Source: JAICTV01 sp035634055 (GTDB lineage: Bacteria > Planctomycetota > Phycisphaerae > Tepidisphaerales > Tepidisphaeraceae). From it: a stretch of 44,776 nt of DNA. The position numbers and the translations under genes are program-made. The notes beneath the pieces were generated by a model. It searched no databases and was not told the origin of the DNA. It worked only from the letters and a program-made list of their open reading frames with translations. Where the stretch lies: the NCBI GenBank assembly GCA_035634055.1, contig DASQDR010000050.1, forward strand, positions 1-44,776. Reading direction: 5' to 3'. Below are positions 36,152 to 44,295 of the stretch, in pieces (within the stretch, counting starts at the first letter, position 1; every line of letters begins with the position of its first letter).

Positions 36152-37984
36152 ATGTACCAAGCGTTTGAACAGCTCGACGGCTCGCACCCGTGGCGCGACG
36201 CGTGCCCGGACGGGTACGTCGATTACGCCGCCCGTGCTCGGCCGGGCGGGCGGGTCGCCTATCTCAACTTCGACCTCACCCGAGCGATGAAGCTGATCCC
36301 GGCCAACCACGCCGATCGCGTCACGCCGGCGCTGGAGAAAGTGCTGCTCGAGACCTTCGCGCTCCAGATCATCAACGAGTACGACCTGGCCAGCGGCAAC
36401 TCGATTTCCCAGAAGCTCGTCAAGCCAGGCAGGTACATGGCGACGCGCTACCTCCAGGCGCAGCACAAGGACCGGCGCGGGCTGCACAGTGGTGACGGGC
36501 GGGCGATCTGGCTCGGCACCGTGCGGGCCGGGCGCGTGACGTACGACGTCTCGGCGCGCGGCACCGGCGCGACGCGGCTCAGCCCCGGGGCCGTGACCGC
36601 CGGCGTGCCGGTGCGCACGGGCGACACCTCCGTCGGTTACGCCAGCGGGCTGGCGGACCTCGACGAGATGCTCGGCACGGTCATCATGAGCGAGATCTTC
36701 CACCGCAACGGCTTTCCCACCGAGCGGACGCTGGCGGTGATCGCCTTCGACGACGGCACGGCCATCGGCGTGCGCGCCGCGCCGAACCTCCTCCGCCCGG
36801 CGCACGTGTTCCGCTACCTCAAGCAGGAGCGGCGCGACGAGACGCGGGCGGCGCTGGACTACTTCATCGATCGACAGGTGGCCAACGGCGAATGGGCCAT
36901 GCCCGCCGCCGGCGCAGCCGCCGCCGCCGCCGCCGTGGGCGACCCGAAGGAGCGCTACCGCCGGGCGCTGACGTACCTCGCCCGCTCGTACGGCCGGCTG
37001 GCGGCCATCTGCGAGGAGGAGTACATCTTCAACTGGCTCTCGTGGGACGGCGACAACCTGCTGGCCAGCGGCGCGATCCTGGACTACGGATCGATCCGCC
37101 AGTTCGCCGGCAAGCACAGTAAGTACCGCTACGACGATGTCGACCGCTATTCCGCGACGCTCACCGAGCAGCGCGGGTGGGCGCGATACAACCTCCAGGT
37201 CTTCGCGCAGGCGTTCCACTTCGCCGCCACCGGGCGCAAGCTGCCACTGAAGCGGTTCCGCAACGCCCCGTGCCTGGCGCAGTTCGACCTGTGGTTCGAG
37301 CGCGAGCGCGAGTACCGCACGCTCTGGCGGCTGGGATTCGAGCCGGAGCAGATCGAGACGCTCCGCCGCCGCGGCCGAAGCGAGATCGGCGACCTTCGGC
37401 GGGCGCTGTCGTTCTTCGAAGAGGTGAAGGTCGCGCGCGGCTTCGAGCGCTTGTCCGACGGCATCACGCACGCGCCGGTCTTCCTGATCCGCAACCTGCT
37501 CCGCGAGCTGCCGGCCTTCTACGCCGACAAATGTGCCTCCGCCTTCGGCGCCGTGATGGACCCGCGGCAATTCTACCAGGTGATGGCGGCGTCGTACGCG
37601 TCGCGCCGCGACCTGCGCGTGACGCCGACGCGCGCCGCGCGCGCGATCAATTTCCAGAAGTGCTACCAGCGGCTTCTCGCTGCCGCGGACGGGCCGTACG
37701 ATTCAGTGCTGGCGGGCGTGCGCGAGCGGGCGGCGACGATCAACTACCGGCACCGCATCACCGGCAACGGCGTGATCGACGCCGTCGAGGCCGTCGTCCG
37801 CCTGGCGGGCGAGGTGCCGCGCGCGACCGTGCAGTCGGCGATCGACCGCTTCATCGAATCGCAGGTCCTCATCCCGGGTCGCTGCAAGGCGATTCCCGCC
37901 GACGAGCTGTCGGCGCCGACGGCAACCTCCCGCCTGCTGGCCGTCATCCAGGCGAACGTGGAAGAGGCGAAGGAAACGATCTGA
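36152..37984 (+). CDS. divergent SelO/YdiU-like pseudokinase-fold protein
   Basis: SelO proteins transfer AMP from ATP to other proteins. The 610-residue product has the family's order of motifs: HSGDGRAIWLG (GDGRA 114-118, usually LGDGRA), YDVSARGTGATRLSPG at about 131-146 (family KG-G-TP-SR), SEIFHRNGFPTERTLAVI (about 180-197), and WDGDNLLASGAILDYG with D301, N302 and D311 (family TDNMSxLGLTIDYG). Differences: the lysine of KGxG seems to be arginine (R136), and the C-terminus is unlike E. coli SelO with a long non-SelO region (about 370-610). It may be a distinct subfamily or an inactive relative. ATG 36152 is the first in-frame ATG; no strong ribosome binding site. Confidence 0.72.
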   Translation: MYQAFEQLDGSHPWRDACPDGYVDYAARARPGGRVAYLNFDLTRAMKLIPANHADRVTPALEKVLLETFALQIINEYDLASGNSISQKLVKPGRYMATRYLQAQHKDRRGLHSGDGRAIWLGTVRAGRVTYDVSARGTGATRLSPGAVTAGVPVRTGDTSVGYASGLADLDEMLGTVIMSEIFHRNGFPTERTLAVIAFDDGTAIGVRAAPNLLRPAHVFRYLKQERRDETRAALDYFIDRQVANGEWAMPAAGAAAAAAAVGDPKERYRRALTYLARSYGRLAAICEEEYIFNWLSWDGDNLLASGAILDYGSIRQFAGKHSKYRYDDVDRYSATLTEQRGWARYNLQVFAQAFHFAATGRKLPLKRFRNAPCLAQFDLWFEREREYRTLWRLGFEPEQIETLRRRGRSEIGDLRRALSFFEEVKVARGFERLSDGITHAPVFLIRNLLRELPAFYADKCASAFGAVMDPRQFYQVMAASYASRRDLRVTPTRAARAINFQKCYQRLLAAADGPYDSVLAGVRERAATINYRHRITGNGVIDAVEAVVRLAGEVPRATVQSAIDRFIESQVLIPGRCKAIPADELSAPTATSRLLAVIQANVEEAKETI

Positions 37985-38033
37985 ACGCAGCCGCGCACTC
38001 GCGACGCGCGGCGGGTTTCCCGATTGGCATAAG

Positions 38034-40100
38034 TTACGGCGACGGCGACGGCGACGGCGCCCGCAGCTCGCTCAGTCGGTCGAGGTGGTGGCGGATGCCG
38101 TCGGCCCAGAGGTTCGCCTCTTCGGGCGGCGGGAGGTCAAAGGCGTCGATCCTCCCGCGCGCATCGACTGTGCCGCGCACCAGCGCCTCCGGGCGGTTGC
38201 TGCGGAACTCGAAGAGCATCCGCCGCCCGCCAATCATCAGAAGCATCTCGTAGTACCCCTCTTCCGATTCGGATGAAAGAACCTCGCAGGGGGACCGGGG
38301 CTGGCGCGTAAGTAGGTCCACCCCGTTGGCGTTTCGCAGTGGCACGTGCTGCCCGCCGGCGAGGTGGAGCAGCGTTGGGAGCAGGTCCATGTGGTTGGTC
38401 GGGCCGTCGACCACCCGCGGCTCGACGCCCGCGCCCAAAATCAGGCAAGGGACCCGCATCTGCGCGTCGGACCAGCGCCCGCCGTGCGCCAGCGCGCCGT
38501 CGTCCCAAAGCGATTCGCCGTGATCGCCGGTGATCGCAACGACCGTGTTGGTCAGATCGATGCCCGCGAGGAACTCGGCCACCGCGTGATCCAGGTGGCT
38601 GCACGCGTTGCGGTACCGGTTGACGATGGGCGCGACGTCGCGCCCCTGCTCGAACGGGACCAGGTGCCACCCCTTGTCCGACACCGGCGAGCGCGTTTCG
38701 AACTGCGGCGGGTAGAGGTACGGGAAGTGCGTGGAGACAAGGAACGTCATGACGAACTGCGGCTTGCCGTCCGGGCGGTCGCGCAGCAGGTCCTTTGCCC
38801 GCGCCAGCGCTCGCGCGTCCATGGCGGGCCAGTCCGCGCTGGCGAACATCGTGACCTCGTCGAAGAAGCGCCGGTTGAGGTAGCGGTCCATGCCGAGCCA
38901 CCCCTCGTGCTCGGCGGCGGCGACGTAAGCCGTGCGGTAGCCCGAGCCGGCGAAGGTCACGCACGCCTGCGGCGGCACGTCGGCCAGCAGCGTCGGGGCG
39001 TAGAAGCTCGGCGTCCTGGCGTAGAGCAGGCTGTAGAGGCCCAGGTGCGTCATCCGCGCGCCCGATCGGTGCTGCCGCAGGTGGATCGATCGCGACGCCA
39101 GCGCGTGCAGTTGGGGCATGATGTCCGGCGAGAGCGAGTCGGCGCGCAGGCTTTCCATCACGATGAGCAACACGTTCGGCCAGGGCGCGGCGGCAGGGAG
39201 GCGGGTGTCGCGGTCCGGCGGGGCGCCGGCGTCGAGCGCCGGCAGCGTGCGGCGCAGGTGCGGCTCCAACAATCGGTTGAGCGGCTTGGCAAACTTACCC
39301 GTATCGACCAGTTCCAACCCTGGGGCCGACCACGTCAGGTTGAACGGCAGCAGTGCGTGGGTGCGCTGGAGGCTGATACGGTCGCGGTAGAAGTACTGCG
39401 CGGGCGCGACCCCAAGTAGCGCCGCCGCGTACAGCACCGCGCAGGCGGCAGTGAAGCGGCGGCTTGCACGCCGCGCGTCCTGCGCGAAGCGCCGCCCCCA
39501 CCAGTCGGCAAATCGGAGCACCGCCACCACGGCCAGCGTCCCGATCAGCAGCCACTGCCCGTGCCAGAGCAGCGTCTTCGAGATTGAGTACGACATCATC
39601 CGCAGGTCGCCTGCCCACTGGAGCGCGTGCGGGCCGACCATGAACCGCGCGTAATCCATCACGTGGACGTGCGTGCGCGTGTAGACCTGCACCTCGATCG
39701 CCGCCCAGGTGAGGACGGCCATCAACCAAAGCAGCAGAAGCGCCTGCGCCGCGTTCGCCCATCGCCGCGCCGCGACGCCCAGCGCCAGCAGCAGGCCAGG
39801 CAGCAGCACGAGTTGGGTTTTGAAGTAGAACAGCCAAACGAGCGAAACCTCCCCCCGATCCCAATCCTTGCGGCCGAGGAGCACGTCGCTCCTGCGAAAG
39901 TCCTGCCACTCCGCAAAAGCGCCGATCAACGGGAGCACCAGCGCCAGGAGAAGGAGCGTGCGCAACACGGGCGCCCGGGACGCCGCCGCGCGTGCGTTCG
40001 TCGGCGGCGCTGGGGGTGACGCGGGCGCTGATGCGTGAGCATCCACGGCCACATCGTGCGCCGCGGCCTGCGCCGAGGGCGGTGCGTCGATGGTGTTCAT
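38034..40100 (-). CDS. sulfatase-fold membrane enzyme (LtaS/YejM-like)
   Basis: The 688-residue product has an Ala/Pro-rich cytoplasmic N-terminus, then five membrane helices (about 45-65, 90-115, 120-142, 185-205 and 215-235). A periplasmic alkaline-phosphatase/sulfatase fold follows: NVLLIVMESLRADSLSPDIM (metal-site E), SGARMTHLGLYSLLYAR, whose Thr aligns with the nucleophile of LtaS/YejM proteins, and VVAITGDHGESLWDDG. Such enzymes move phosphoglycerol or phosphoethanolamine groups or, for YejM, regulate lipopolysaccharide synthesis. Substrate unknown. AGGGG precedes ATG 40100; an upstream ATG adds 13 residues. The last residues are a (PS)n repeat. Convergent with the SelO-like gene. Confidence 0.88.
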   Translation of the reverse strand: MNTIDAPPSAQAAAHDVAVDAHASAPASPPAPPTNARAAASRAPVLRTLLLLALVLPLIGAFAEWQDFRRSDVLLGRKDWDRGEVSLVWLFYFKTQLVLLPGLLLALGVAARRWANAAQALLLLWLMAVLTWAAIEVQVYTRTHVHVMDYARFMVGPHALQWAGDLRMMSYSISKTLLWHGQWLLIGTLAVVAVLRFADWWGRRFAQDARRASRRFTAACAVLYAAALLGVAPAQYFYRDRISLQRTHALLPFNLTWSAPGLELVDTGKFAKPLNRLLEPHLRRTLPALDAGAPPDRDTRLPAAAPWPNVLLIVMESLRADSLSPDIMPQLHALASRSIHLRQHRSGARMTHLGLYSLLYARTPSFYAPTLLADVPPQACVTFAGSGYRTAYVAAAEHEGWLGMDRYLNRRFFDEVTMFASADWPAMDARALARAKDLLRDRPDGKPQFVMTFLVSTHFPYLYPPQFETRSPVSDKGWHLVPFEQGRDVAPIVNRYRNACSHLDHAVAEFLAGIDLTNTVVAITGDHGESLWDDGALAHGGRWSDAQMRVPCLILGAGVEPRVVDGPTNHMDLLPTLLHLAGGQHVPLRNANGVDLLTRQPRSPCEVLSSESEEGYYEMLLMIGGRRMLFEFRSNRPEALVRGTVDARGRIDAFDLPPPEEANLWADGIRHHLDRLSELRAPSPSPSP

Positions 40101-40280
40101 GTCCCCCTGAGAGTACCCCGCCCGATCGCCCGGCTCCAAGCCAGCCGCAGGCGGTCGCCGCGCTCCGACGGCGGCGGCAGCGGCGGCAGCGGTAGCGGCG
40201 CGCGTCCCGGCGATTGGCGGTTGGCTGGCGACGGGGTCGGCGGCTCAATTGCCGCGATCGAGGCAGCCGTGCCCGCCGAG

Positions 40281-41360
40281 CTAGCGCCCGAAGTTGATCG
40301 GGCGGAGGTCGGTATCCTCCCTGACTGACTGCACGAACTCTACCAACAGCTTGATCGCGCCGTCGAGGTCTGACAGCGAGCAGATCTCGACCTGCGTGTG
40401 CATGTTTCGCTGCGGGATCCCGACCGACGCCGCGGCGACGCCTGAGTCGGCGGTCTGGATCATCCGGGCGTCGTTGGGCGCCGTGCTGCCGGAGGGATCG
40501 GTTTGGTAGGCGAGCTCCAGCTTCGTCGCTGCCGCCGTCAGCATCGAGCCGACCACCGGGTTGGTGTTCGGGCCGGTGGAGATCGTCGGGCCGCCGCGCA
40601 GCTTCACGGGCACGTTCGCCTGCGGCGGGCCGTCGTTGCCGGGGTCATCGGTGGCGGGAACGACGTCAACGGCGATCCCAACGTCCGGGGAGAGCCTGCT
40701 GGTCACCGTCGAGGCCCCGCGCGAGCCGATCTCCTCCTGCACCGTGCTGGCGACGTAGAGGGCGACCGGGCAGCCGGAGCGCGCGCACTGGCGGAACACC
40801 TCGAGGCATACGAACAGCCCCGCCTTGTTATCCAGCCCCGGCGCGCAAATCAGGTCGTCGCGCAGGTCGGTCACCTGGAGGCGGAAGGTCACGTAGTCGC
40901 CGAGGGCGACGAGCTTGCGCGCCTCCTCCTCGTTCTTGGCGCCAATGTCGAGCCAGATCTTGCTGGCGATGGGGATCTGCTGGACCTCGCTTCCCTGCTG
41001 CATGTGCACCGGCTTGCGCCCGACGACGGCCGTCACCGGGCCGTTCTTGGTGTGAATCACCAGGTGCTCACCGAGCACCACGCCGGAGTCGGCGCCGCCG
41101 AGCTTGTCCACGTAGAGGTATCCGCCGGGGGAGATATGCTTGACCAGGAACCCGATCTGGTCGCAGTGCCCGGCCAGCATGACCTTCTTCTTCGCGCGGG
41201 TGTTGAGCCCCAGAATGAGGTTGCCATGCACGTCCGGCTCGACGTGCTGCGCGAGGTCCTTGAACCGGTCGCGGATCAACCGCTGCACCGCCTGCTCGTG
41301 GCCGGTGGGCGAGGGGGTCTGGAGAAGCTCGTTGAGCAGTTCGCGCGATTGGGGGTCCAT
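40281..41360 (-). CDS. M42-family aminopeptidase
   Basis: M42 (FrvX/glutamyl aminopeptidase-like) enzymes are cobalt/zinc-dependent tetrahedral aminopeptidases that trim peptides in the cytoplasm. The 359-residue product has PSPTGHEQAVQRL, the metal-binding GHCDQIGFLVKHI, APGLDNKAGLFVCLEVF, ASTVQEEIGSRGA with the catalytic Glu pair, and HTQVEICSLSDLDGAIKLL at the end. GGAGG eight nt before ATG 41360 decides this start over an ATG six codons upstream. It is divergent from the GbsR-like gene with a 258-bp gap. Confidence 0.93.
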   Translation of the reverse strand: MDPQSRELLNELLQTPSPTGHEQAVQRLIRDRFKDLAQHVEPDVHGNLILGLNTRAKKKVMLAGHCDQIGFLVKHISPGGYLYVDKLGGADSGVVLGEHLVIHTKNGPVTAVVGRKPVHMQQGSEVQQIPIASKIWLDIGAKNEEEARKLVALGDYVTFRLQVTDLRDDLICAPGLDNKAGLFVCLEVFRQCARSGCPVALYVASTVQEEIGSRGASTVTSRLSPDVGIAVDVVPATDDPGNDGPPQANVPVKLRGGPTISTGPNTNPVVGSMLTAAATKLELAYQTDPSGSTAPNDARMIQTADSGVAAASVGIPQRNMHTQVEICSLSDLDGAIKLLVEFVQSVREDTDLRPINFGR

Positions 41361-41555
41361 TCGATTTGCCTCCGTCACCTACCGAGATGGCTGCAACGGC
41401 AATGCCCCGGCACCAAAGAAGGCTCAGGTTATTCGCCCTGCGGCGCGGCGACCTTGCTTCGCGCTGCTCGTGGCCGCTCGGCATTGCGACAGCGGCGCCA
41501 CCGGCCGGTTGGCAGGAGGCGGCGGCGGCGAAGCGCTTTTCACCATCTTTGAAAG

Positions 41556-41603
41556 TTGCTTCGGGTGGTTTCGTCGCGAAGAATGTTTCAGTACCTACTG
41601 AAA
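41556..41603 (+). promoter_or_regulatory. promoter with perfect palindromic operator before the GbsR/MarR-like gene
   Basis: TTTCAGTACCTACTGAAA (41586-41603) is a perfect inverted repeat with 8-bp arms and a 2-bp spacer, directly upstream of the regulator's ribosome binding site. A possible promoter, TTGCTT (41556-41561) and AAGAAT (41579-41584) with a 17-bp spacer, would put the start of transcription in or next to it. TTGAAAGTTG (41549-41558) repeats the right arm's TGAAAGTTG. Autoregulation is likely; binding by this regulator is inference. Confidence 0.6.
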
Positions 41604-41618
41604 GTTGGAGCGACCGCC

Positions 41619-42209
41619 ATGACCACCGATACGCTCGCGCGTCCCGCTGCCGCTGCCGCCAAGACGCCCGTCGAGCAGCAGCTCGCCACCGCGCAGGACC
41701 TGTTCATCCGCCGGTGGGGCGAGATGGGGCAGACCTGGGGCATCAACCGGACGATGGCCGAGATCCACGCGCTGCTCTACATCACCGCGCGCCCGCTCTG
41801 CACCGACGACGTGATGGACCGGCTGAACATCAGCCGCGGCAACGCCAGCATGAGCCTGCGCGCGCTGTGCGACTGGGGGATCGTGCGCCGCCTGCACAAG
41901 CGCGGCGAGCGCCGGGAGTACTTCGAGTCGCTCGGCGACGTGTGGGAGATGTTCTCGCTCATCGCCGCCGAGCGCAAGCGACGCGAGATGGACCCGGTGC
42001 TGGAGACCATCCGCCAGTGCCAGCAGATGCTCGACGAGGCGAGCCTCGGCAAGGCCGCCGCCAAGCGCGAGGACGTGCAGGCGACGCGCCAGCGACTCGC
42101 GGGGATGGAAGAGTTCATGGCCGTCACCAACAAGATCTTCCAGCAGTTCATCGGCAACGCGCGCAGCGGGTTGACCAAGGTGGTGAAGGTGCTGTTAAAG
42201 GCGTTCTAG
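41619..42209 (+). CDS. GbsR/MarR-family winged-helix transcriptional regulator
   Basis: The 196-residue product has the GbsR/OpcR-like arrangement: FIRRWGEMGQTWGINRTMAE, ALLYITARPLCTDDVMDRL, the recognition helix NISRGNASMSLRALCDWG, and the wing RRLHKRGERREYF, then a long helical C-terminal half for dimerisation and possibly ligand sensing. In Bacillus and in marine bacteria related proteins repress glycine-betaine or ectoine-related genes; here no osmolyte gene is nearby, so the target is unknown, apart from likely its own promoter. TTGGAG precedes ATG 41619; a longer in-frame start at 41556 (TTG) is rejected because it would put the operator inside the gene. Confidence 0.9.
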   Translation: MTTDTLARPAAAAAKTPVEQQLATAQDLFIRRWGEMGQTWGINRTMAEIHALLYITARPLCTDDVMDRLNISRGNASMSLRALCDWGIVRRLHKRGERREYFESLGDVWEMFSLIAAERKRREMDPVLETIRQCQQMLDEASLGKAAAKREDVQATRQRLAGMEEFMAVTNKIFQQFIGNARSGLTKVVKVLLKAF

Positions 42210-42607
42210 CACCGCGGGCGCTCCCGGGCATGGCCTGGCGGCATGGGGCCTCGTCGCGGCCGCGCCGGGTACGCCGCAAAAACTCTTCGTATTTTCGCTC
42301 ACGTCCGGCCGTTGACGTGGTCGATTATCGGACTAGGTTTCCTCGCTCGGACCGGATCGGGCGGGTCCGCGGGCAGGTTGCGGCGGCGCAGGGAAGCGCC
42401 GGGCAACAGGATGAAATGGGCCGTGGGACCGTGGCGCGGACGGGCAAGCGTTCTGCCGCCAAGGCCTCGCGTCATCCAGCCGATCATTCCGAGGAGCCGG
42501 GCCGCGGACCGCGCGAGGCGCGGGCGTGCACGTTGCGGTTGCAGCCGGGGCGCTCCGCCGGCGCGGCTCGGCTGATCGTCACCGAAAGAAAGTGCGGGCT
42601 GTCGAAC
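42210..42607. other. gap between the regulator and a small gene
   Basis: No convincing gene is seen; frames are basic low-complexity. A weak plus-strand promoter candidate, TTGACG (42312-42317) with TAGGTT (42334-42339, 16-bp spacer), could serve the small gene starting at 42608. No terminator with a T-run was seen after the regulator. Confidence 0.45.
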
Positions 42608-42898
42608 ATGAAGAACCCCGTCCTGTCGTTGCCTCTGCACACGGTGATGCGGCCGGAGATCGCGCTGCCGCTCCAGCACATGCTCCAGCTCTACACCGTC
42701 GGTTGCTTCCTGCGCGGCTGGCGGAACCCGCGGACGCAACGGAACATCGAGCAGATCTTCGACACCGCCGACCAGGCCCGCCACGCCGCCGCCACCTGCG
42801 CCGCCTGGCTCGGCATCCGGACGCAGGCGACGCACGAACCGGTCGCCGCGTGGTGGGTGGGGGACCAGGGCATCGCCGCCCACGGCGCGCACGCGTAG
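42608..42898 (+). CDS. small hypothetical protein, 96 residues
   Basis: The product has MKNPVLSLPLHTVMRPEIAL, a helical PLQHMLQLYTVGCFLRGW, and a C-terminal Ala-rich part (ATCAAWLGIRTQATHEPVAA) ending HGAHA. Composition is unlike the Arg-rich shadow frames around it, with Asn, Gln, Thr, Leu and Trp as in a folded protein. I recognise no family. Its frame is open far upstream, but ATG 42608 is the sensible start; its ribosome binding site is weak. Confidence 0.55.
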   Translation: MKNPVLSLPLHTVMRPEIALPLQHMLQLYTVGCFLRGWRNPRTQRNIEQIFDTADQARHAAATCAAWLGIRTQATHEPVAAWWVGDQGIAAHGAHA

Positions 42899-43005
42899 CG
42901 CCTGCTGGCTCCCGCCGATCCTGCTGATGGCGAGTTGTCGTCAGATGACGATGCGCTGGCGGCAGCGGGTTGTCGCAGGGCGTTCCCCCGGCCGCACCGC
43001 GTCGC

Positions 43006-43728
43006 TTACCACTGCGCTTCTTCAAACGGTGAGCTGGGCGCCGCCAGCTTCCGCTTTGGCAGCATGTTGATCATCTGCTTCACCAGCGCGGCGTCGCCCG
43101 GCCCGGCGACGCGCACGTTCAGCGGCGAGCCCTTCACCAGGCACATCTCGCTGGCGTGCGGCTCCTGCTTCTTCTTCGCCAGCTCCGCGAACCTTCCCCG
43201 CGCCAGCGCCTGCGGCCAGAGGAGTTGCACGTAGTGCGCGATCGTGTGGTGGGCGACGGGGTCTCGTCCCTCGTCCAGCTCGAGCAGCGACGCCCGCAGC
43301 GGCGCCGTCAGCACCGCCACCGCCCGCCCCTCGCCCGCCGCCTCCATCAGCGCCTCGATGTCGGTGTAGGGGACGGCCGGCCGGGCGGCGTCGTGCACGA
43401 TCACGTGCGACGCGTCGGGCGCGATCTTCTCCGCCGCCGCCGCGAGCTGGTCCGCCCAAGTCGGGCCGCCCGGGATGATCTTCACGCCGCTGAACCCGAG
43501 GTGCCCGCCGAACTTCCGCTTGGCCTCCTCCATCTCGTCGGGGTTGAAGACGATCTGGACCTGCTTGACGTTGTCGCGGTTGAGGAACAGCTCGACGCTG
43601 CGGAGCAGCGCCTCCCGCCCGTCGATCTTCACGTAAGCGCCACCGGCCTCGACGGCGTGCCCCTGCGGCGCCGCGGTCAACAACAGCACGCTGAAGCTCG
43701 CCGAAGCGGCGGCATTTTCGTCGGCCAT
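43006..43728 (-). CDS. IspD-like nucleotidyltransferase with a degenerate N-terminal loop
   Basis: IspD makes CDP-methylerythritol in isoprenoid synthesis. The 240-residue product keeps the later motifs, VIVHDAARPAVPYTDI and a C-terminal NVRVAGPGDAALVKQMI (family TxPxDLxxA). The usual nucleotide loop AAGxGxRM near the N-terminus is replaced by TAAPQGHAVEAGG, with no basic residue in the expected place, and the PKQ motif is lost (VKIDG). It may be a divergent IspD, a related cytidylyltransferase, or inactive. GGAGAG precedes ATG 43728. If the genome encodes a second IspD this one has another role. Confidence 0.72.
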   Translation of the reverse strand: MADENAAASASFSVLLLTAAPQGHAVEAGGAYVKIDGREALLRSVELFLNRDNVKQVQIVFNPDEMEEAKRKFGGHLGFSGVKIIPGGPTWADQLAAAAEKIAPDASHVIVHDAARPAVPYTDIEALMEAAGEGRAVAVLTAPLRASLLELDEGRDPVAHHTIAHYVQLLWPQALARGRFAELAKKKQEPHASEMCLVKGSPLNVRVAGPGDAALVKQMINMLPKRKLAAPSSPFEEAQW

Positions 43729-43872
43729 GACGCTCTCTCCAGTTCGCGCAAGCCCGTCGACGATGGTGCGGCGGGCGCCGGCGCCAGCGGCAAAACGCTC
43801 GCTCGCGCGGCGTCAACCGGATCATTCGACTGCCCGCCAAGTGTGTCAAGCCGCGCCCGCCCGCGGCTCGCA

Positions 43873-43900
43873 TTGACACCCGAACCGGCACGCGTAATAT
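43873..43900 (+). promoter_or_regulatory. promoter for the tRNA-Ile gene
   Basis: A consensus TTGACA (43873-43878) and TAATAT (43895-43900), spaced by 16 bp, lie just before the tRNA; the transcript would start near 43907, about 16 nt ahead of the mature 5' end. Confidence 0.75.
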
Positions 43901-43922
43901 CTTCCTCCCCAACCGACCGCAC

Positions 43923-43996
43923 GGGCTCGTAGCTCAGTTGGTTAGAGCGCGTCCCTGATAAGGACGAGGTCACAAGTTCGAATCTTGTCGGGCCCA
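43923..43996 (+). tRNA. tRNA-Ile (anticodon GAT)
   Basis: The 74-nt cloverleaf is complete: 7-bp acceptor stem (GGGCTCG with CGGGCCC, one G-U pair), D arm GCTC..GAGC, anticodon stem CGTCC/GGACG with loop CTGATAA (GAT at 43957-43959), variable AGGTC, T arm ACAAG/CTTGT with loop TTCGAAT, and discriminator A. CCA is not encoded. A strong promoter precedes it, and phage-type genes follow. Confidence 0.97.
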
Positions 43997-44022
43997 CTAC
44001 CCAAATCCCTCACAACTCAGCA

Positions 44023-44049
44023 GGAATCGCCCCATCCGGGGCAGATTCC
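44023..44049 (+). other. strong hairpin just after the tRNA gene
   Basis: GGAATC-GCCCC (44023-44033) pairs with GGGGC-A-GATTCC (44038-44049) around ATCC: eleven pairs and one bulged A. No T-run follows, so a factor-independent terminator is unlikely. A second small hairpin, GGGCC-GAAA-GGCCC, lies at 44076-44089. It could be a processing signal or part of an integration site. Confidence 0.7.
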
Positions 44050-44109
44050 GCGCGCACGCCACGCCGGGCTTTAGCGGGCCGAAAGGCCCTAACAGAAGCC
44101 GCCGGGGGT

Positions 44110-44295
44110 GTGGCCGAGGGTGTGACAGCCGAGTCCACCTGCACCTACTTCATCCAGGCCATCTGGGGCGGGAACATCAAGATCGGGAAGGCGACCGACG
44201 CCGGCAAACGGCTTCGCGACCTTCAGTGCCGCTCCCCGTTCCCGCTGCGGTTGCTGGGCACGCTCGCCCCCGCCCGCGAAGGGAGGCCGGCGTGA
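44110..44295 (+). CDS. truncated GIY-YIG/T5orf172-like phage protein
   Basis: The 61-residue product starts at GTG 44110 (an alternative GTG is at 44122) and reads CTYFIQAIWGGNIKIGKATD, then KRLRDLQCRSPFPLRLLGTL. This matches the first half of T5orf172/GIY-YIG domains (YFIQ..GPIKIGxS..xxRLxxLQ..P.PLxLLG), common in phages. The second half (conserved His and Glu) is missing; the ORF stops at 44295 and overlaps the start of the next gene by 4 nt, so it is probably a truncated or reduced form. Confidence 0.7.
   Translation: MAEGVTAESTCTYFIQAIWGGNIKIGKATDAGKRLRDLQCRSPFPLRLLGTLAPAREGRPA

Noticed and set aside
36128..37570. Minus-strand open frame of 480 codons
   Set aside because: Antisense to the SelO-like gene, which has recognisable motifs; the minus product has none.
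41556..41618. Upstream in-frame extension of the GbsR/MarR-like protein
   Set aside because: It would place the palindromic operator inside the gene and ignore TTGGAG before ATG 41619.
43677..43997. Minus-strand ORF reading MGPTRFELVTSSLSGTRSNQ
   Set aside because: This is the familiar false protein read from the antisense of a tRNA gene; the tRNA-Ile explains it.
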